NCBI RefSeq assembly: GCF_021568315.1
Contig: NZ_JAKGSI010000003.1
Location: 124,001 to 188,000 of the forward strand
Length of the DNA: 64,000 nt
DNA from: Corynebacterium uropygiale
GTDB taxonomy: Bacteria; Actinomycetota; Actinomycetes; Mycobacteriales; Mycobacteriaceae
Direction of reading: 5' to 3'
Below are positions 25,892 to 34,301 of this stretch, one piece after another. A program made the position numbers and the translations under genes. Positions within the stretch are counted from its first letter, which is position 1. The number at the start of each line of letters is the position of its first letter. Under the pieces are notes generated by a model. That model was not told the DNA's origin, searched no databases, and saw nothing but the letters and a program-made list of their open reading frames with translations.

Positions 25892-27070
25892 TTAGCGGCG
25901 ATCCTCCCCCTGATCCCGCAGGTCCCGGCGGCTCCGGTGGCGGCGTTCCCGCGCGCGATCCCAATCATCGCGCTGGTAGTGGCGGTCATCCCGGTCCCGG
26001 AAGCCGTGATAACGCTCGCCATAGGCCAGGTAGCGGTCGCGTTTCTGCGGTTCCTCGGAAGGCCGCGGCCGGGCATCCGCGCGACGGCGGCCCCGGTGCT
26101 CCTTCTGCTCTGCGGCGCTCGCCGTCTCCTCCGGCAGGCGCCGGGTGTAGATATCCTCGTTGGCATTGCCGATGATCCGTGCGCGCCCCGAACGCCGCAA
26201 CAGTTCCTCGACGGTCACCTGACGCGCAGAGCTCCGCGAGCTGGCGCTGCGGGGTTCGCGCACCGGGCGTCCCTCTGCCGTCGAGCGCGGGGAACGCTGC
26301 TGGCGGGCGTCCCGCGCCGAGCGGGAGCCGCGCTGAGCCGAAGCGGAGGCAGAGGCGGACGCGGAGGACGCGGCCGCAGCCGAAGACCGGCTGCGCTCCG
26401 GGCGCTTCTCCTCTGTGCGCGGGGTGCGCGGGGAGCGCCGGGTGCTGCTCCACGAGGTGGAGGACGTCGAGGTCGCTGTGGCGGCGGCCCCGGCGGTGCG
26501 CTCACGGGCGCGTCGAGTGGTTTCCTGGTTGCGGCGCTCGGCTTCGGCGTCCTTGCGCCGGGACTCGCGGGCCTGGGACTCCAGGATGTGCTGCTGCCTC
26601 CGGAGGAGCCACCATCGGACGACGGCGATGACCAAGCCCAGCACGGTGATGAGGAAGAACTCGGGGAAGAGCTGCATGAGGGGGTAGATGATGGTGACGA
26701 GCGTCGTCATACTGAGACGCTGCATCCCTCCCATGAGCTGCGAAGAGAGGATCCACGCGCCGAGGGGGGTGAGAATCGCGAAGAGGATGGGGATGCTCGC
26801 GACCGTGATGTACAGGCCCCGCGGGTTGATGAGCAGGGTGACCGCGAGGACACCGAGGCCGAAGCACCACAGGTAGGCGGCCCCCATCGTGCCGGTGACC
26901 AGGCTCAAGAGGATGCCCGTCACGAGGGCTGCGGCGATGATGACCGGGCCCGCCCACAGCGGCAGGCCCGGCCAGAGAGCTCCAGCAGAACGAGCACTCG
27001 CGGACCCAGCGGATCGCTGGGATCGCGACCCGGTGCGTTGTCGGGATGAATTCTGCGGAACATGAGACAC
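25892..27070 (-). CDS. DUF6542-type membrane protein with long disordered tail
   Basis: A 392-aa protein. Residues about 35-165 hold four hydrophobic segments, including LWPGLPLWAGPVIIAAALVTG, as in DUF6542. The remaining 225 residues are low complexity: Ser/Thr/Arg/Ala repeats, a run of alternating SA, then a highly charged Arg/Asp/Glu C-terminus (DRDDRHYQRDDWDRARERR). The start is GTG 27070 with TAAAAT eight bases upstream and no ribosome site. Homologues sit next to ispH in mycobacteria. Function unknown; the tail could bind nucleic acid or a phosphorylated partner. Confidence 0.7.
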   Translation of the reverse strand: MSHVPQNSSRQRTGSRSQRSAGSASARSAGALWPGLPLWAGPVIIAAALVTGILLSLVTGTMGAAYLWCFGLGVLAVTLLINPRGLYITVASIPILFAILTPLGAWILSSQLMGGMQRLSMTTLVTIIYPLMQLFPEFFLITVLGLVIAVVRWWLLRRQQHILESQARESRRKDAEAERRNQETTRRARERTAGAAATATSTSSTSWSSTRRSPRTPRTEEKRPERSRSSAAAASSASASASASAQRGSRSARDARQQRSPRSTAEGRPVREPRSASSRSSARQVTVEELLRRSGRARIIGNANEDIYTRRLPEETASAAEQKEHRGRRRADARPRPSEEPQKRDRYLAYGERYHGFRDRDDRHYQRDDWDRARERRHRSRRDLRDQGEDRR

Positions 27071-27130
27071 GTTGAGGAATTTTAATGAAAGCGCTGCGCG
27101 AACGGGGCTCAACACCCCGAGGGGAGATCT

Positions 27131-28558
27131 TTAGCTTTCGTCTGAAGGGCGGTGGCGCTTGGAATCGACAAGGCGAGCGAGGGATTCCGCGGCCCCCGTG
27201 ATCCGAGCCACGAACGCCGAGGCGGAGGGGTTCTCCGGCTGGTGGATGGCAGCCCCGGCGTCGACCCCCTTGGGCACGGTGATGGTGGATTCCCGGAGCT
27301 TCTCGCGCATGCGGCGCCCGGCTTCCTCGGCATAGGCGCCGGTCCAGGCGCCCGCGTTCGTGGCGAAGGCGACGTCCTTGGCGCGGAGCTCGCCCGAGCG
27401 GATCGACGCCATGTCCTGCATGTAGCGGTAGGCGACGGCGATCATCGCGGCGGTGGGCACCGCGAGGAAAGCCCCCACGATCCCGAAGAGCGCGCCGCCC
27501 ACCGTCACGGAGATGAGCACGATGACCGGGTGGAGGTTCATCGCGCGGGATTGGAGGATGGGGGAGAGGACATTGCCCTCGAGCTGCTGCACCACGAGGA
27601 TGAGCCCCAGCGTGATGAGGGCCTTCGTGAGCCCCAGCGAAATGAGCGCGATGAGCACCGAGAGCGTGCCCGCCGAGATCGCACCGATGAACGGGATGAA
27701 TCCCGCCGCGAAGGTGAGCACTGCGAGCGGCAGGGCCAGCGGCACCCCGATGAGGGAGAGACCCAGGCCGATGAAGATGGCGTCGACGAGGGACACCGCA
27801 GCCTGCGCGCGGATGAAACCGCCCAGCGTGCTCCATGCTCGCGTGAGGGCCTCCGTGAGGTGCCAGCCGATGCGGCGGCCGGTGGCGCGTCGAACCCAGG
27901 GGAGGAAACCGTGGCCGTCCTTGAGGAAGAAGAAGGTGAGGACGAAAACGACAAAGAGTGTGACGAGGACCGAGGTCATGGCCGAGAGTCCCGTGAAAAT
28001 GCCGCCCGCGATGGTGCCCGCCTGGCGTTGCAGCCAGTTCACGGCCTGGTTGACGACGTTGTTGAGGTCATCGGCGTCGAGTTTGAGCGGCGGGGATTGG
28101 AGCCACAGCTGGAGGCGCTGGATGCCCTCGAAGGCCTGGAAGTAGAGGGTCTGGGACTCCCGCGTCACCTGCGGGGCGACCAGCCAAAAGAGCACGCCGA
28201 CGGAGGCGAAGGCGCTAAAAATCGAGATGAACGCCGCGAGCGCACCGGGGACGCCATGCTTGCGCATCCATGTGGTGGGAGGCGCGAGCACCGTGCACAC
28301 GAGCAGCGCGAGGATCATGGGCAGAATGCCCTTCCAGAACTGCTGGATCGCGTAACAGCCGGCATAGCAGAACACCGCGATGAACAGCAGCCGCAGGCAC
28401 CATTGGGCCAGCGTCTTCACGCCCATCCCCACGACAACTGAGCGGTCAATCTGGTCATGGCGGGGCTCGTCGAACTCCTTCTGGAGCTCGGTGAAGTCCA
28501 CCTCCGACTCCTCGGGGGTGAGCTGGCTCGGGTTCTGATCCTTCTGCGCGTCCGTCAC
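27131..28558 (-). CDS. AI-2E family transporter
   Basis: A 475-aa permease with about eight helices. Typical family blocks are LRLLFIAVFCYAGCYAIQQFW near the start, VSLVDAIFIGLGLSLIGVPLALPLAVLTFAAGFIPFIGAISAG-type helices, and VQQLEGNVLSPILQSRAMNLHPVIVL. Members export autoinducer-2 or exchange ions; the substrate here is not predictable. The start is GTG 28558 with CACAAT six bases upstream. An about 90-residue cytoplasmic C-terminus contains LAKDVAFATNAGAW-like sequence of unknown role. Confidence 0.85.
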   Translation of the reverse strand: MTDAQKDQNPSQLTPEESEVDFTELQKEFDEPRHDQIDRSVVVGMGVKTLAQWCLRLLFIAVFCYAGCYAIQQFWKGILPMILALLVCTVLAPPTTWMRKHGVPGALAAFISIFSAFASVGVLFWLVAPQVTRESQTLYFQAFEGIQRLQLWLQSPPLKLDADDLNNVVNQAVNWLQRQAGTIAGGIFTGLSAMTSVLVTLFVVFVLTFFFLKDGHGFLPWVRRATGRRIGWHLTEALTRAWSTLGGFIRAQAAVSLVDAIFIGLGLSLIGVPLALPLAVLTFAAGFIPFIGAISAGTLSVLIALISLGLTKALITLGLILVVQQLEGNVLSPILQSRAMNLHPVIVLISVTVGGALFGIVGAFLAVPTAAMIAVAYRYMQDMASIRSGELRAKDVAFATNAGAWTGAYAEEAGRRMREKLRESTITVPKGVDAGAAIHQPENPSASAFVARITGAAESLARLVDSKRHRPSDES

Positions 28559-28631
28559 ACACTCATTGTGCCCAATAATCCCTCCCACGCGAATAAGGCC
28601 CGACGGGAGCTCGTTGCTAGGATAGGGCGCC

Positions 28632-29717
28632 GTGAGCCTTACTCTTGGAATTGTTGGACTGCCCAATGTGGGGAAATCGACCCTCTTCAACGCGCTGACC
28701 CGGAATGACGTGTTGGCGGCGAATTACCCCTTCGCGACGATCGAGCCGAACGTCGGCTTGGTGGAGCTGCCGGACCGGCGCCTCAACCGCCTGGCGGAGA
28801 TCTTCCACTCTGAGCGGATCCTCCCGGCTACGGTGTCCTTCGTGGACATTGCGGGCATCGTCAAGGGCGCCTCGGAGGGCGAGGGGATGGGCAACGCCTT
28901 CCTTGCGAACATCCGCGAGGCCGACGCCATCTGCCAGGTCGTTCGCGCTTTCGATGATGACAACGTCATCCACGTCGACGGCCGAGTGGACCCGGCTAGC
29001 GACATCCAGGTCATCGAGACCGAGCTCATCCTCGCGGACCTGCAGACCATCGAGAAGGCCCTGCCGCGCCTGGAGAAGGACGCGCGGAAGAATAAGGACC
29101 TCAAGGACGTCGTCGAGGCCACCCAGAAGGCCCAGGCCATCCTCGAGGACGGGCGCACCCTCTATGGTGCCGCGAAGAAGGGGGAGATCGACGTTTCCCT
29201 GCTCCGCGAGCTGCACCTCATGACCGCCAAGCCCTTCCTCTATGTCTTCAACTCCGACGAGGGCGTGCTCACCGACGAGGAGAAGAAGCAGGAGCTGCGC
29301 GAGCTTGTCGCGCCGGCTGACTGCGTCTTCCTCGACGCCCGCACCGAGGCCGAGCTCCTCGAACTCGACGAGGAGGAGGCGCGCGAGCTCCTCGAGTCCG
29401 TCGGCCAGGAGGAGCCGGGGCTCCACTCGCTGGCCAAGGCGGGCTTCGCGACGCTCGGGCTGCAGACCTACCTCACCGCGGGCCCCAAGGAGTCCCGCGC
29501 CTGGACCATCCACCAGGGCGACACCGCCCCGCAGGCCGCCGGCGTGATCCACACGGACTTCGAGCGCGGCTTCATCAAGGCGGAGATCGTCTCCTTCGAT
29601 GACCTCGACGCCGCCGGCTCCATGGCCGAGGCCCGCGCCGAGGGCAAGGTCCGCCAGGAGGGCAAGGACTACGTCATGCAGGACGGGGACGTCGTGGAGT
29701 TCAAGTTCAACGTCTAA
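28632..29717 (+). CDS. ychF: Redox-regulated ATPase/GTPase YchF
   Basis: A 361-aa Obg-family P-loop protein. G1 is GLPNVGKST (residues about 8-16), G3 DIAGIVKGASEGEGMGN, and the G4 position is FNSDEG rather than NKxD, which explains the ATP preference of YchF/OLA1. The C-terminal TGS domain ends GDVVEFKFNV. It acts at the ribosome and in stress responses. The start is GTG 28632 with TAGGAT eight bases upstream. Confidence 0.95.
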   Translation: MSLTLGIVGLPNVGKSTLFNALTRNDVLAANYPFATIEPNVGLVELPDRRLNRLAEIFHSERILPATVSFVDIAGIVKGASEGEGMGNAFLANIREADAICQVVRAFDDDNVIHVDGRVDPASDIQVIETELILADLQTIEKALPRLEKDARKNKDLKDVVEATQKAQAILEDGRTLYGAAKKGEIDVSLLRELHLMTAKPFLYVFNSDEGVLTDEEKKQELRELVAPADCVFLDARTEAELLELDEEEARELLESVGQEEPGLHSLAKAGFATLGLQTYLTAGPKESRAWTIHQGDTAPQAAGVIHTDFERGFIKAEIVSFDDLDAAGSMAEARAEGKVRQEGKDYVMQDGDVVEFKFNV

Positions 29718-29728
29718 GAGGCTCACAG

Positions 29729-29769
29729 CGCCCGCGGTTGCGGTGGCGGTGTCCGCCCAACCGCGGGCG
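29729..29769 (+). terminator. ychF terminator
   Basis: CGCCCGCGGTTG (29729-29740) pairs perfectly with CAACCGCGGGCG (29758-29769). There is no U-tract. It ends about 30 bases before the left edge of the repeat array. Confidence 0.65.
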
Positions 29770-29924
29770 TGGGCTGGGTGCTCTGGGGGTGGGGCACCGC
29801 ACACTGCAGACTGTTCATCAGACTGCAACTTTTACAGTGTCATTCACAGTGTGTTTGTCAGTGTGAGGCGAAGTGTGTAGACAGTTTTATCATTCTGGGG
29901 GATTTTTTCAGTGTCGTGAGAGGT

Positions 29925-30076
29925 TCACGCGAGACGGCAGCGAGGAGATCGCTGTCCCTCTTTTCCCTGCGTGATGACGGTTTTTTCGTGGTTAGCTTTT
30001 TCAGTGCATAGCGGACCTGCCCGATGGGCGGCACAGTGGGTTTGCGAGAGACTGATCAAGTGTAGGGAAGAACCAC
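29925..30076 (-). pseudogene. Internally deleted AlbA_2 gene copy A
   Basis: A 152-base remnant on the minus strand. It keeps the upstream GTG-GTT junction, a few 5' codons matching the intact gene (ACT-GATCAG region), and the 3' end encoding IGQVRYALKKL. A one-base deletion follows, then the region matching VTxxGKxGQRSxR and the ancestral stop at 29925-29927. It also has a TGA at about the seventh codon, so it cannot encode a continuous product. Its length equals copy B exactly, so both share the same deletion and frameshift. Confidence 0.8.
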
Positions 30077-30109
30077 ACTGCAAAATCAGACTTCAAATTT
30101 TGCAGTGTG
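30074..30109. promoter_or_regulatory. Inverted repeat 12-12-12 (copy A promoter position)
   Basis: CACACTGCAAAA (30074-30085) and TTTTGCAGTGTG (30098-30109) are perfect inverted repeats around a 12-base spacer. This is the equivalent of the promoter-overlapping repeat of the intact gene. Confidence 0.75.
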
Positions 30110-30191
30110 TTTGCAGTGTGGTTGTCTGTCTGCAGTGGAATGTGCCGTCAGTTTTCGCATCTGGGGATCGCATCTCAGTGCTGCTAGAGGC

Positions 30192-30343
30192 TCACTGCGA
30201 ACGGTAGCGAGGGGATAGCCTCCTCTGTTTTCCCTGCGTGATGACGGTTTTTCCGTGGTTAGCTTTTTCAGTGCATAGCGGACCTGCCCGATGGGCGGCA
30301 CAGTGGGTTTGCGAGAGACTGGCCAAGTGTTGGTAAGAACCAC
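30192..30343 (-). pseudogene. Internally deleted AlbA_2 gene copy B
   Basis: A 152-base remnant. The frame is open from GTG 30341-30343 through an in-frame deletion junction into IGQVRYALKKLTTEK, then loses one base, so the natural stop at 30192-30194 is out of frame. Without the missing base the tail would read VITQGKQRRLSPRYRSQ and stop, parallel to the intact protein. The open frame actually continues to 30086, 85 codons, across the next repeat. Whether it is expressed is unknown. Confidence 0.8.
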
Positions 30344-30376
30344 ACTCCAAAATCAGACTTCAAATTTTGCAGTGTG
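30341..30376. promoter_or_regulatory. Inverted repeat (copy B promoter position)
   Basis: CACACTCCAAAA (30341-30352) faces TTTTGCAGTGTG (30365-30376): the same 12-12-12 layout as copy A with one mismatch. Confidence 0.7.
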
Positions 30377-30448
30377 GTTGTCAGTCTGCAGTGGAATGTG
30401 CCGTCAGTTTTCACATTCTGGGGATCGCTTCTCAGTGCTGCAAGAGGC

Positions 30449-31978
30449 TCACTGCAAACGGTAGCGAGTGGATCGTTGACCCTGCTTTCCCTCCATAGTG
30501 ACGATTCTTTCCTCGATGAGCTTCTTCAGTGCATAGCGGACCTGCCCGATCGAGAGTTCAGCGGCATCGGATAACTCGTGAATAGTGAGAGGTCGTGCTT
30601 TCAGTGAGAGGACAGTAACAACGGTGGCTTCGTTGCGGGTTGGCGCGGAGCTGTGTGGCAGCTCGCTGCTGACCGGATGAGCAGACTCGCTAGGAGCTAC
30701 CACAGGCGTGTCAACGGCTGCAGCATCCACCGTGTCACCGTGCGGTCGCCACAGAAACGCCGTGAATTGAACTCCAGTATCTCTGAGTTGGGGCCGGGGA
30801 AGTCCACGCGCCTCGACAGCACGGAACACTTCGCGAATTCCACCGCCTTCGCCTTCAATAATCGAAGCGCCGTCAGCAGTCGTCAGGCGTTTGGCCATCT
30901 GGTACAAGCGCTGATTGACCGCTGCTTGGGCATGCTCGACGCTCTCGAGTTGCTTTAAAGACACCCCGCGCAGGCCGCCAGGACTCTGGATGAAGAGATT
31001 TCGCGGTGTGAGGCGAACCTGGATTTGCTTGCCATAACCGAGAGTATTCGGTCCGAGATCCCGATGTACAAGCGCATTGGCAAGAAGTTCTCGGATTGCA
31101 TTGAGTGGGAGCTCTGGGTCCTCCGCCATATGACCGTCCGGTCGATATCTACGGATAGTGCTGAGATTTGCGGCAACCCAGTCCAGGAGTTCAGCAAGGA
31201 GCAGAGGAAGCGGGCCCGTAAAGTCTTGGAGATTGCGATTGCGAGCCTGGCCTTCACCTCCAGGGAGCTGGACGGCGGCGGTGACGGTGAGAGCTGGGTA
31301 TTTTCCTTGTGGATAGCGGCCAAGGGCGTAAAGACCTGCAAGTGTGGGTTCTCCAGAAGCATTGAGCACACTTGTCATTCGAAGAATCTGTTGGTCATCA
31401 TAGTCACGTAAACGACGGTCATGAGCCCGCACAGCATTGATGTACTCTCTGGTGAGATTCGGATCAAGATCGTCGGGGGCGCCTCCAATTACGGGGGAAA
31501 GGTCATAGGTGACCTGCTCCTCGGCGTGGAGTTGAGCAACGCCGATCATGCGTTCTTCATAGTCTTCCATAGGGTAGTCGCCATCCGCTTGGCGAAGGTA
31601 AGCCTGTTTTCCGACGCGGGCTGGCCGTTCCATGAGAGGTAGAGGCGACACGTGCACGATCACGACTGCTTTTGTGCCAACGTGTAGTGTCTGAAACTCA
31701 AGGTGAGGGCAGGGCTCAACGGAGTTGCGCGCCATACTTGCTAGTCCTGCTTCGAGCTGGGCAACATTGGCGACCCCGAGTACCTCGAAGTCGCCATTGC
31801 CTTCGTCTACGCCAAGGATGATGGTGCCGCCTGTGGGCATATTTGCGAAAGCGCACAGAGTCTCAGGCATCTTAGGAACGCCGCCTGTAGCTCGCTTGAC
31901 CTCGATTAATGCGCTATCGCCACGCCGATCACGCAACTGCGCCAGTACATCGTCAAGGTCTGATCGAGTCCATTCCAT
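30449..31978 (-). CDS. Schlafen/AlbA_2-domain protein with C-terminal winged helix
   Basis: A 509-aa protein of the COG2865 type. Residues about 1-130 form the AlbA_2 (Schlafen-like) domain, with ALIEVKRATGGVPKMPETLCAFANMPTGGTIILGV-type sequence carrying the usual acidic/Lys catalytic-like residues. The middle holds LPLNAIRELLANALVHRDL, the GHKL-like block, and a Gly-rich EGEGGGIREVF loop. The last 60 residues are a winged helix (LTIHELSDAAELSIGQVRYALKKL). The start ATG at 31978 has TACAGT exactly six bases upstream, a leaderless signature inside an inverted repeat. Family members are regulators or defence-related nucleases; no function is proven here. Lower GC than the neighbours suggests acquisition. 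Confidence 0.85.
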   Translation of the reverse strand: MEWTRSDLDDVLAQLRDRRGDSALIEVKRATGGVPKMPETLCAFANMPTGGTIILGVDEGNGDFEVLGVANVAQLEAGLASMARNSVEPCPHLEFQTLHVGTKAVVIVHVSPLPLMERPARVGKQAYLRQADGDYPMEDYEERMIGVAQLHAEEQVTYDLSPVIGGAPDDLDPNLTREYINAVRAHDRRLRDYDDQQILRMTSVLNASGEPTLAGLYALGRYPQGKYPALTVTAAVQLPGGEGQARNRNLQDFTGPLPLLLAELLDWVAANLSTIRRYRPDGHMAEDPELPLNAIRELLANALVHRDLGPNTLGYGKQIQVRLTPRNLFIQSPGGLRGVSLKQLESVEHAQAAVNQRLYQMAKRLTTADGASIIEGEGGGIREVFRAVEARGLPRPQLRDTGVQFTAFLWRPHGDTVDAAAVDTPVVAPSESAHPVSSELPHSSAPTRNEATVVTVLSLKARPLTIHELSDAAELSIGQVRYALKKLIEERIVTMEGKQGQRSTRYRLQ

Positions 31979-31981
31979 AAC

Positions 31982-32018
31982 CACACTGTAAACCTCAGAC
32001 TGCAACTTTTATAGTGTG
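31982..32018 (-). promoter_or_regulatory. Promoter and operator-like inverted repeat of the AlbA_2 gene
   Basis: CACACTGTAAA (31982-31992) faces TTTATAGTGTG (ending 32018) with one mismatch. The minus-strand -10 box TACAGT (31990-31985) lies in the arm nearest the gene, so a protein bound here would block transcription. AGTGTGATTGCCAGTCT occurs twice further upstream (from about 32012 and 32043). Confidence 0.65.
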
Positions 32019-32129
32019 ATTGCCAGTCTATTTGCAGTCTGCAGTGTGATTGCCAGTCTGCAGCGTCATGCACGACCGCCACAGACTATGGCATACAATT
32101 CCCTTTCCTTCCCGGTTTTGTGCTGTGCG

Positions 32130-32717
32130 TTAGTCCTCCCGCATATCAGCCGCCCGCACCGGACGGATAACTCGAGCCGGCACCCCGGCTACCACGTGGC
32201 CTGCGGGAACATCGCTGGTCACGACGGCCCCCGCCGCAACAATCGCCCCCTCGCCAATAGTCACCCCACCGAGGATCGTGGCATTCGCCCCGATCCACAC
32301 GTTCTCTTCTACAACGATGGGCGCGGGGTGGAGAATGCCGCGCTGGGCGGGGTCCTCGTCGTGATTGAGGGTGGCGAATACGGCATTGTGTCCGATGAGC
32401 GCCCCATCCCCGAGCCAAATCCCGCCCTGGTCTTGGAAGCTGCACCCGGCATTGATGAAGATGTTCCGCCCCAGGTGGAGGTTCACTCCGCAATCGACGG
32501 TGAGCGGCGGCAGCACCATCACCGAGTCATCGACCGGCTCCTGGATGATGTCGGCGAGGGTGCGTCGCCGCTCCTCCGGCCCCGCGACGGTGCTGTTATA
32601 CGCCTGGGTGAGGAGGCGCACCTCCGCCGCGCGCTCCTGCATGAAGTCCATGGCCTCGGTGCCGGGAATGAGCGGTTCGCTGTGGGCCATGAGCTCCAAA
32701 AACTCACTGCGCTTCAT
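32130..32717 (-). CDS. Sugar O-acetyltransferase, LbH (LacA/Maa/NodL) family
   Basis: A 195-aa left-handed beta-helix acetyltransferase. The N-terminal Mac domain is present ([20 protein letters not shown]), followed by hexapeptide repeats ([29 protein letters not shown]) and the catalytic-His block [14 protein letters not shown]. It likely acetylates maltose, galactoside or a related sugar using acetyl-CoA. The start at 32717 overlaps the end of the hydrolase gene by 14 bases, so the pair is an operon. Confidence 0.92.
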   Translation of the reverse strand: MKRSEFLELMAHSEPLIPGTEAMDFMQERAAEVRLLTQAYNSTVAGPEERRRTLADIIQEPVDDSVMVLPPLTVDCGVNLHLGRNIFINAGCSFQDQGGIWLGDGALIGHNAVFATLNHDEDPAQRGILHPAPIVVEENVWIGANATILGGVTIGEGAIVAAGAVVTSDVPAGHVVAGVPARVIRPVRAADMRED

Positions 32718-33795
32718 GGGGTGTCTCCTCCATGCTCGGGTGCCAGGTGGCGAGGGTCTCGGAGAGAATGCGCCGGTAGTCCTCCTCGGCGCGGGTGTTG
32801 CTCTCCACGTCCCCGCCCAGGTTAATCACCGCGCCGCCGTGGGCGATGGTGGTCATCGGCGCGTAGACGTGGCCCGCGCCCTGCTGGATGCTCACCGTGG
32901 TGTCGGGGTGGTGATCAGCAATGAGCGTGGCGGAGCCGCCCGAGTCCCACATCCGGTCCTCCGTCCCCGCGAAGGCGAGGACGCGGCCGGGGAAACGCTC
33001 GATGGGGATTCGCGCGTCGTCGGCGCGGGAAGAACGCTCCGTGGCGCTGGTGTAGACGTCGCGGTAGGAGGTGGGGAAGCCCAGGCCCAGGCGGGTGGAC
33101 ATGGCGATCGCGCGGCCGGGTGAGGCGTCGCGAAGGGAGATCCACGGGACATCCTCGCCGCGGAAGGTCCACGAGGGCACGTCCTCGAAGTCGGAGGTCA
33201 GCCCCTGGTAGGAGTAGGCGCTGGGGGCGAGGAGGACAATGTTGTCGATGTCCTGCGGGTAGGTGCTCGCGAGCTCCGCAGCGAGCTCCGCCCCCTTGGA
33301 CGCGCCGAGGAGGGTGAGGGGGCCCGGGCTGCCCTCGGCGTGGATGCGATCGAGGGCCTCAGAGAAGAAGTCGAGGGGCACGCGCGCCAGCTCGGCGGAC
33401 TGATTGGGCATCCCAAAGAAGAAGAGCGCCCACGTGTCATAGCCCTGTTCTGCGAGAGCCTGGGCCTCGTGGAAATTCGGAGACCCATCGGATCCGCCAA
33501 AGGTAACAACGCTGCCCTGGTGCCGCACAGTCTGTGGCCTGAGATGAAAGCCATTGAGGTACTGGCCCTGGACGTGCTCCACCGTGATCCCGGGGATGTC
33601 CGTGGGGTAGGAGCCCAGGTCCGTGGGGTGGCGGTATTCCTCCGGCCCGCCGCTGGGGGCTGAGTATCGGTGGAGGTTATAGCTTCGCAAAGCATAAGCG
33701 CCGAGGCCGAGAACGATCACGGCGCCGATCACCGTGAGAAGACCCACGGAGAGAGCCTTGAGCCATCGCCGCGGGTGCCGTGTTGTGTGGTTCAT
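32704..33795 (-). CDS. BAAT-type alpha/beta hydrolase, membrane anchored
   Basis: A 363-aa protein with one N-terminal transmembrane helix ([23 protein letters not shown]) and an extracytoplasmic alpha/beta hydrolase domain. The nucleophile elbow is GASKG (Ser, about residue 178), with later candidates Asp in GTEDRMW and His in GAGHVYAP. The layout matches the acyl-CoA thioester hydrolase/BAAT C-terminal family. An esterase or acyltransferase acting on envelope lipids is plausible. Start ATG 33795. Confidence 0.8.
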   Translation of the reverse strand: MNHTTRHPRRWLKALSVGLLTVIGAVIVLGLGAYALRSYNLHRYSAPSGGPEEYRHPTDLGSYPTDIPGITVEHVQGQYLNGFHLRPQTVRHQGSVVTFGGSDGSPNFHEAQALAEQGYDTWALFFFGMPNQSAELARVPLDFFSEALDRIHAEGSPGPLTLLGASKGAELAAELASTYPQDIDNIVLLAPSAYSYQGLTSDFEDVPSWTFRGEDVPWISLRDASPGRAIAMSTRLGLGFPTSYRDVYTSATERSSRADDARIPIERFPGRVLAFAGTEDRMWDSGGSATLIADHHPDTTVSIQQGAGHVYAPMTTIAHGGAVINLGGDVESNTRAEEDYRRILSETLATWHPSMEETPHEAQ

Positions 33796-33833
33796 AGCAC
33801 CACTGTAGGTGTGGGGGCGAGCAGCGGCATCTT

Positions 33834-34280
33834 TTAGTGCTGAGCTGCCTCCTGGGCGCGGTGATACTCGGTGACCCGGATGCGCTTGTTGAGAATGACA
33901 AAGAACATGATGAAGGACACCGTGAGGAGGATGTGGCCGACGCCCGCCAGGCCGGACCACGCCGCGCCCCAGAGTTCATCCCTGTTCATGGCGTGGACCA
34001 CGCCGTTGGCCACCATGAAGCCGATGGTCCACACGAGCGCGACATTGTGCAGGATGAACCACGTCGAGAATCGCCGGTGGGCACTGAGCTGGAAGGCGTG
34101 CTCGAGGGCGATGCAGATGAGGAAGAACATCATGCCCAGCGCGAGCAGGTGGGTGTGGAGGGTGTTGAGCTGGGTCTCTCCGCCGTGGCCGTCAAAGACC
34201 TTGGTGAACTCGCGGTAGAACACTCCCGCGATGAGCCCCAGCGCCAAATATGTACATGCTGCCCAGTAGAGCTTCTTCAT
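33834..34280 (-). CDS. DUF2871 membrane protein
   Basis: A 148-aa protein with four hydrophobic segments and conserved histidines in TLHTHLLALG, LEHAFQLS, ILHNVALVW and GVVHAMNRDE. These match DUF2871 and suggest heme or metal coordination in the membrane (inference). It starts 21 bases after the upstream MFS permease stop on the same strand, so the two may be cotranscribed. Confidence 0.8.
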   Translation of the reverse strand: MKKLYWAACTYLALGLIAGVFYREFTKVFDGHGGETQLNTLHTHLLALGMMFFLICIALEHAFQLSAHRRFSTWFILHNVALVWTIGFMVANGVVHAMNRDELWGAAWSGLAGVGHILLTVSFIMFFVILNKRIRVTEYHRAQEAAQH

Positions 34281-34301
34281 ATCTTCGAGGTTAACGCAGA
34301 C

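Larger units (their letters stand above)
29801..30448 (-). repeat. Tandem array derived from the AlbA_2 gene: promoter repeats and 3' ends
   Basis: Read on the minus strand, each unit has a promoter-like inverted repeat, about 10 codons of the 5' end, a large deletion, the last 30 or so codons of the winged helix, a stop, and about 70 bases of 3' flank. Unit B is 257 bases from the matching part of the intact gene and unit A 267 bases from unit B. Units A and B are close to each other inside the coding part, while A has a diverged flank. A further promoter-like copy (CAGACTGCAACTTTTA) lies at 29820-29835 at the left end. The array fills the stretch between ychF and the intact gene. Confidence 0.85.

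Noticed and set aside
29801-30448. Repeats could be a CRISPR array
   Set aside because: Unit length is about 260 bases, the units contain coding remnants, and there are no short regular repeats with unique spacers or cas genes.
30653-31642. Plus-strand ORFs of 60-130 codons across the AlbA_2 gene
   Set aside because: They lie antisense to the conserved minus-strand protein, have no ribosome sites and no family resemblance.
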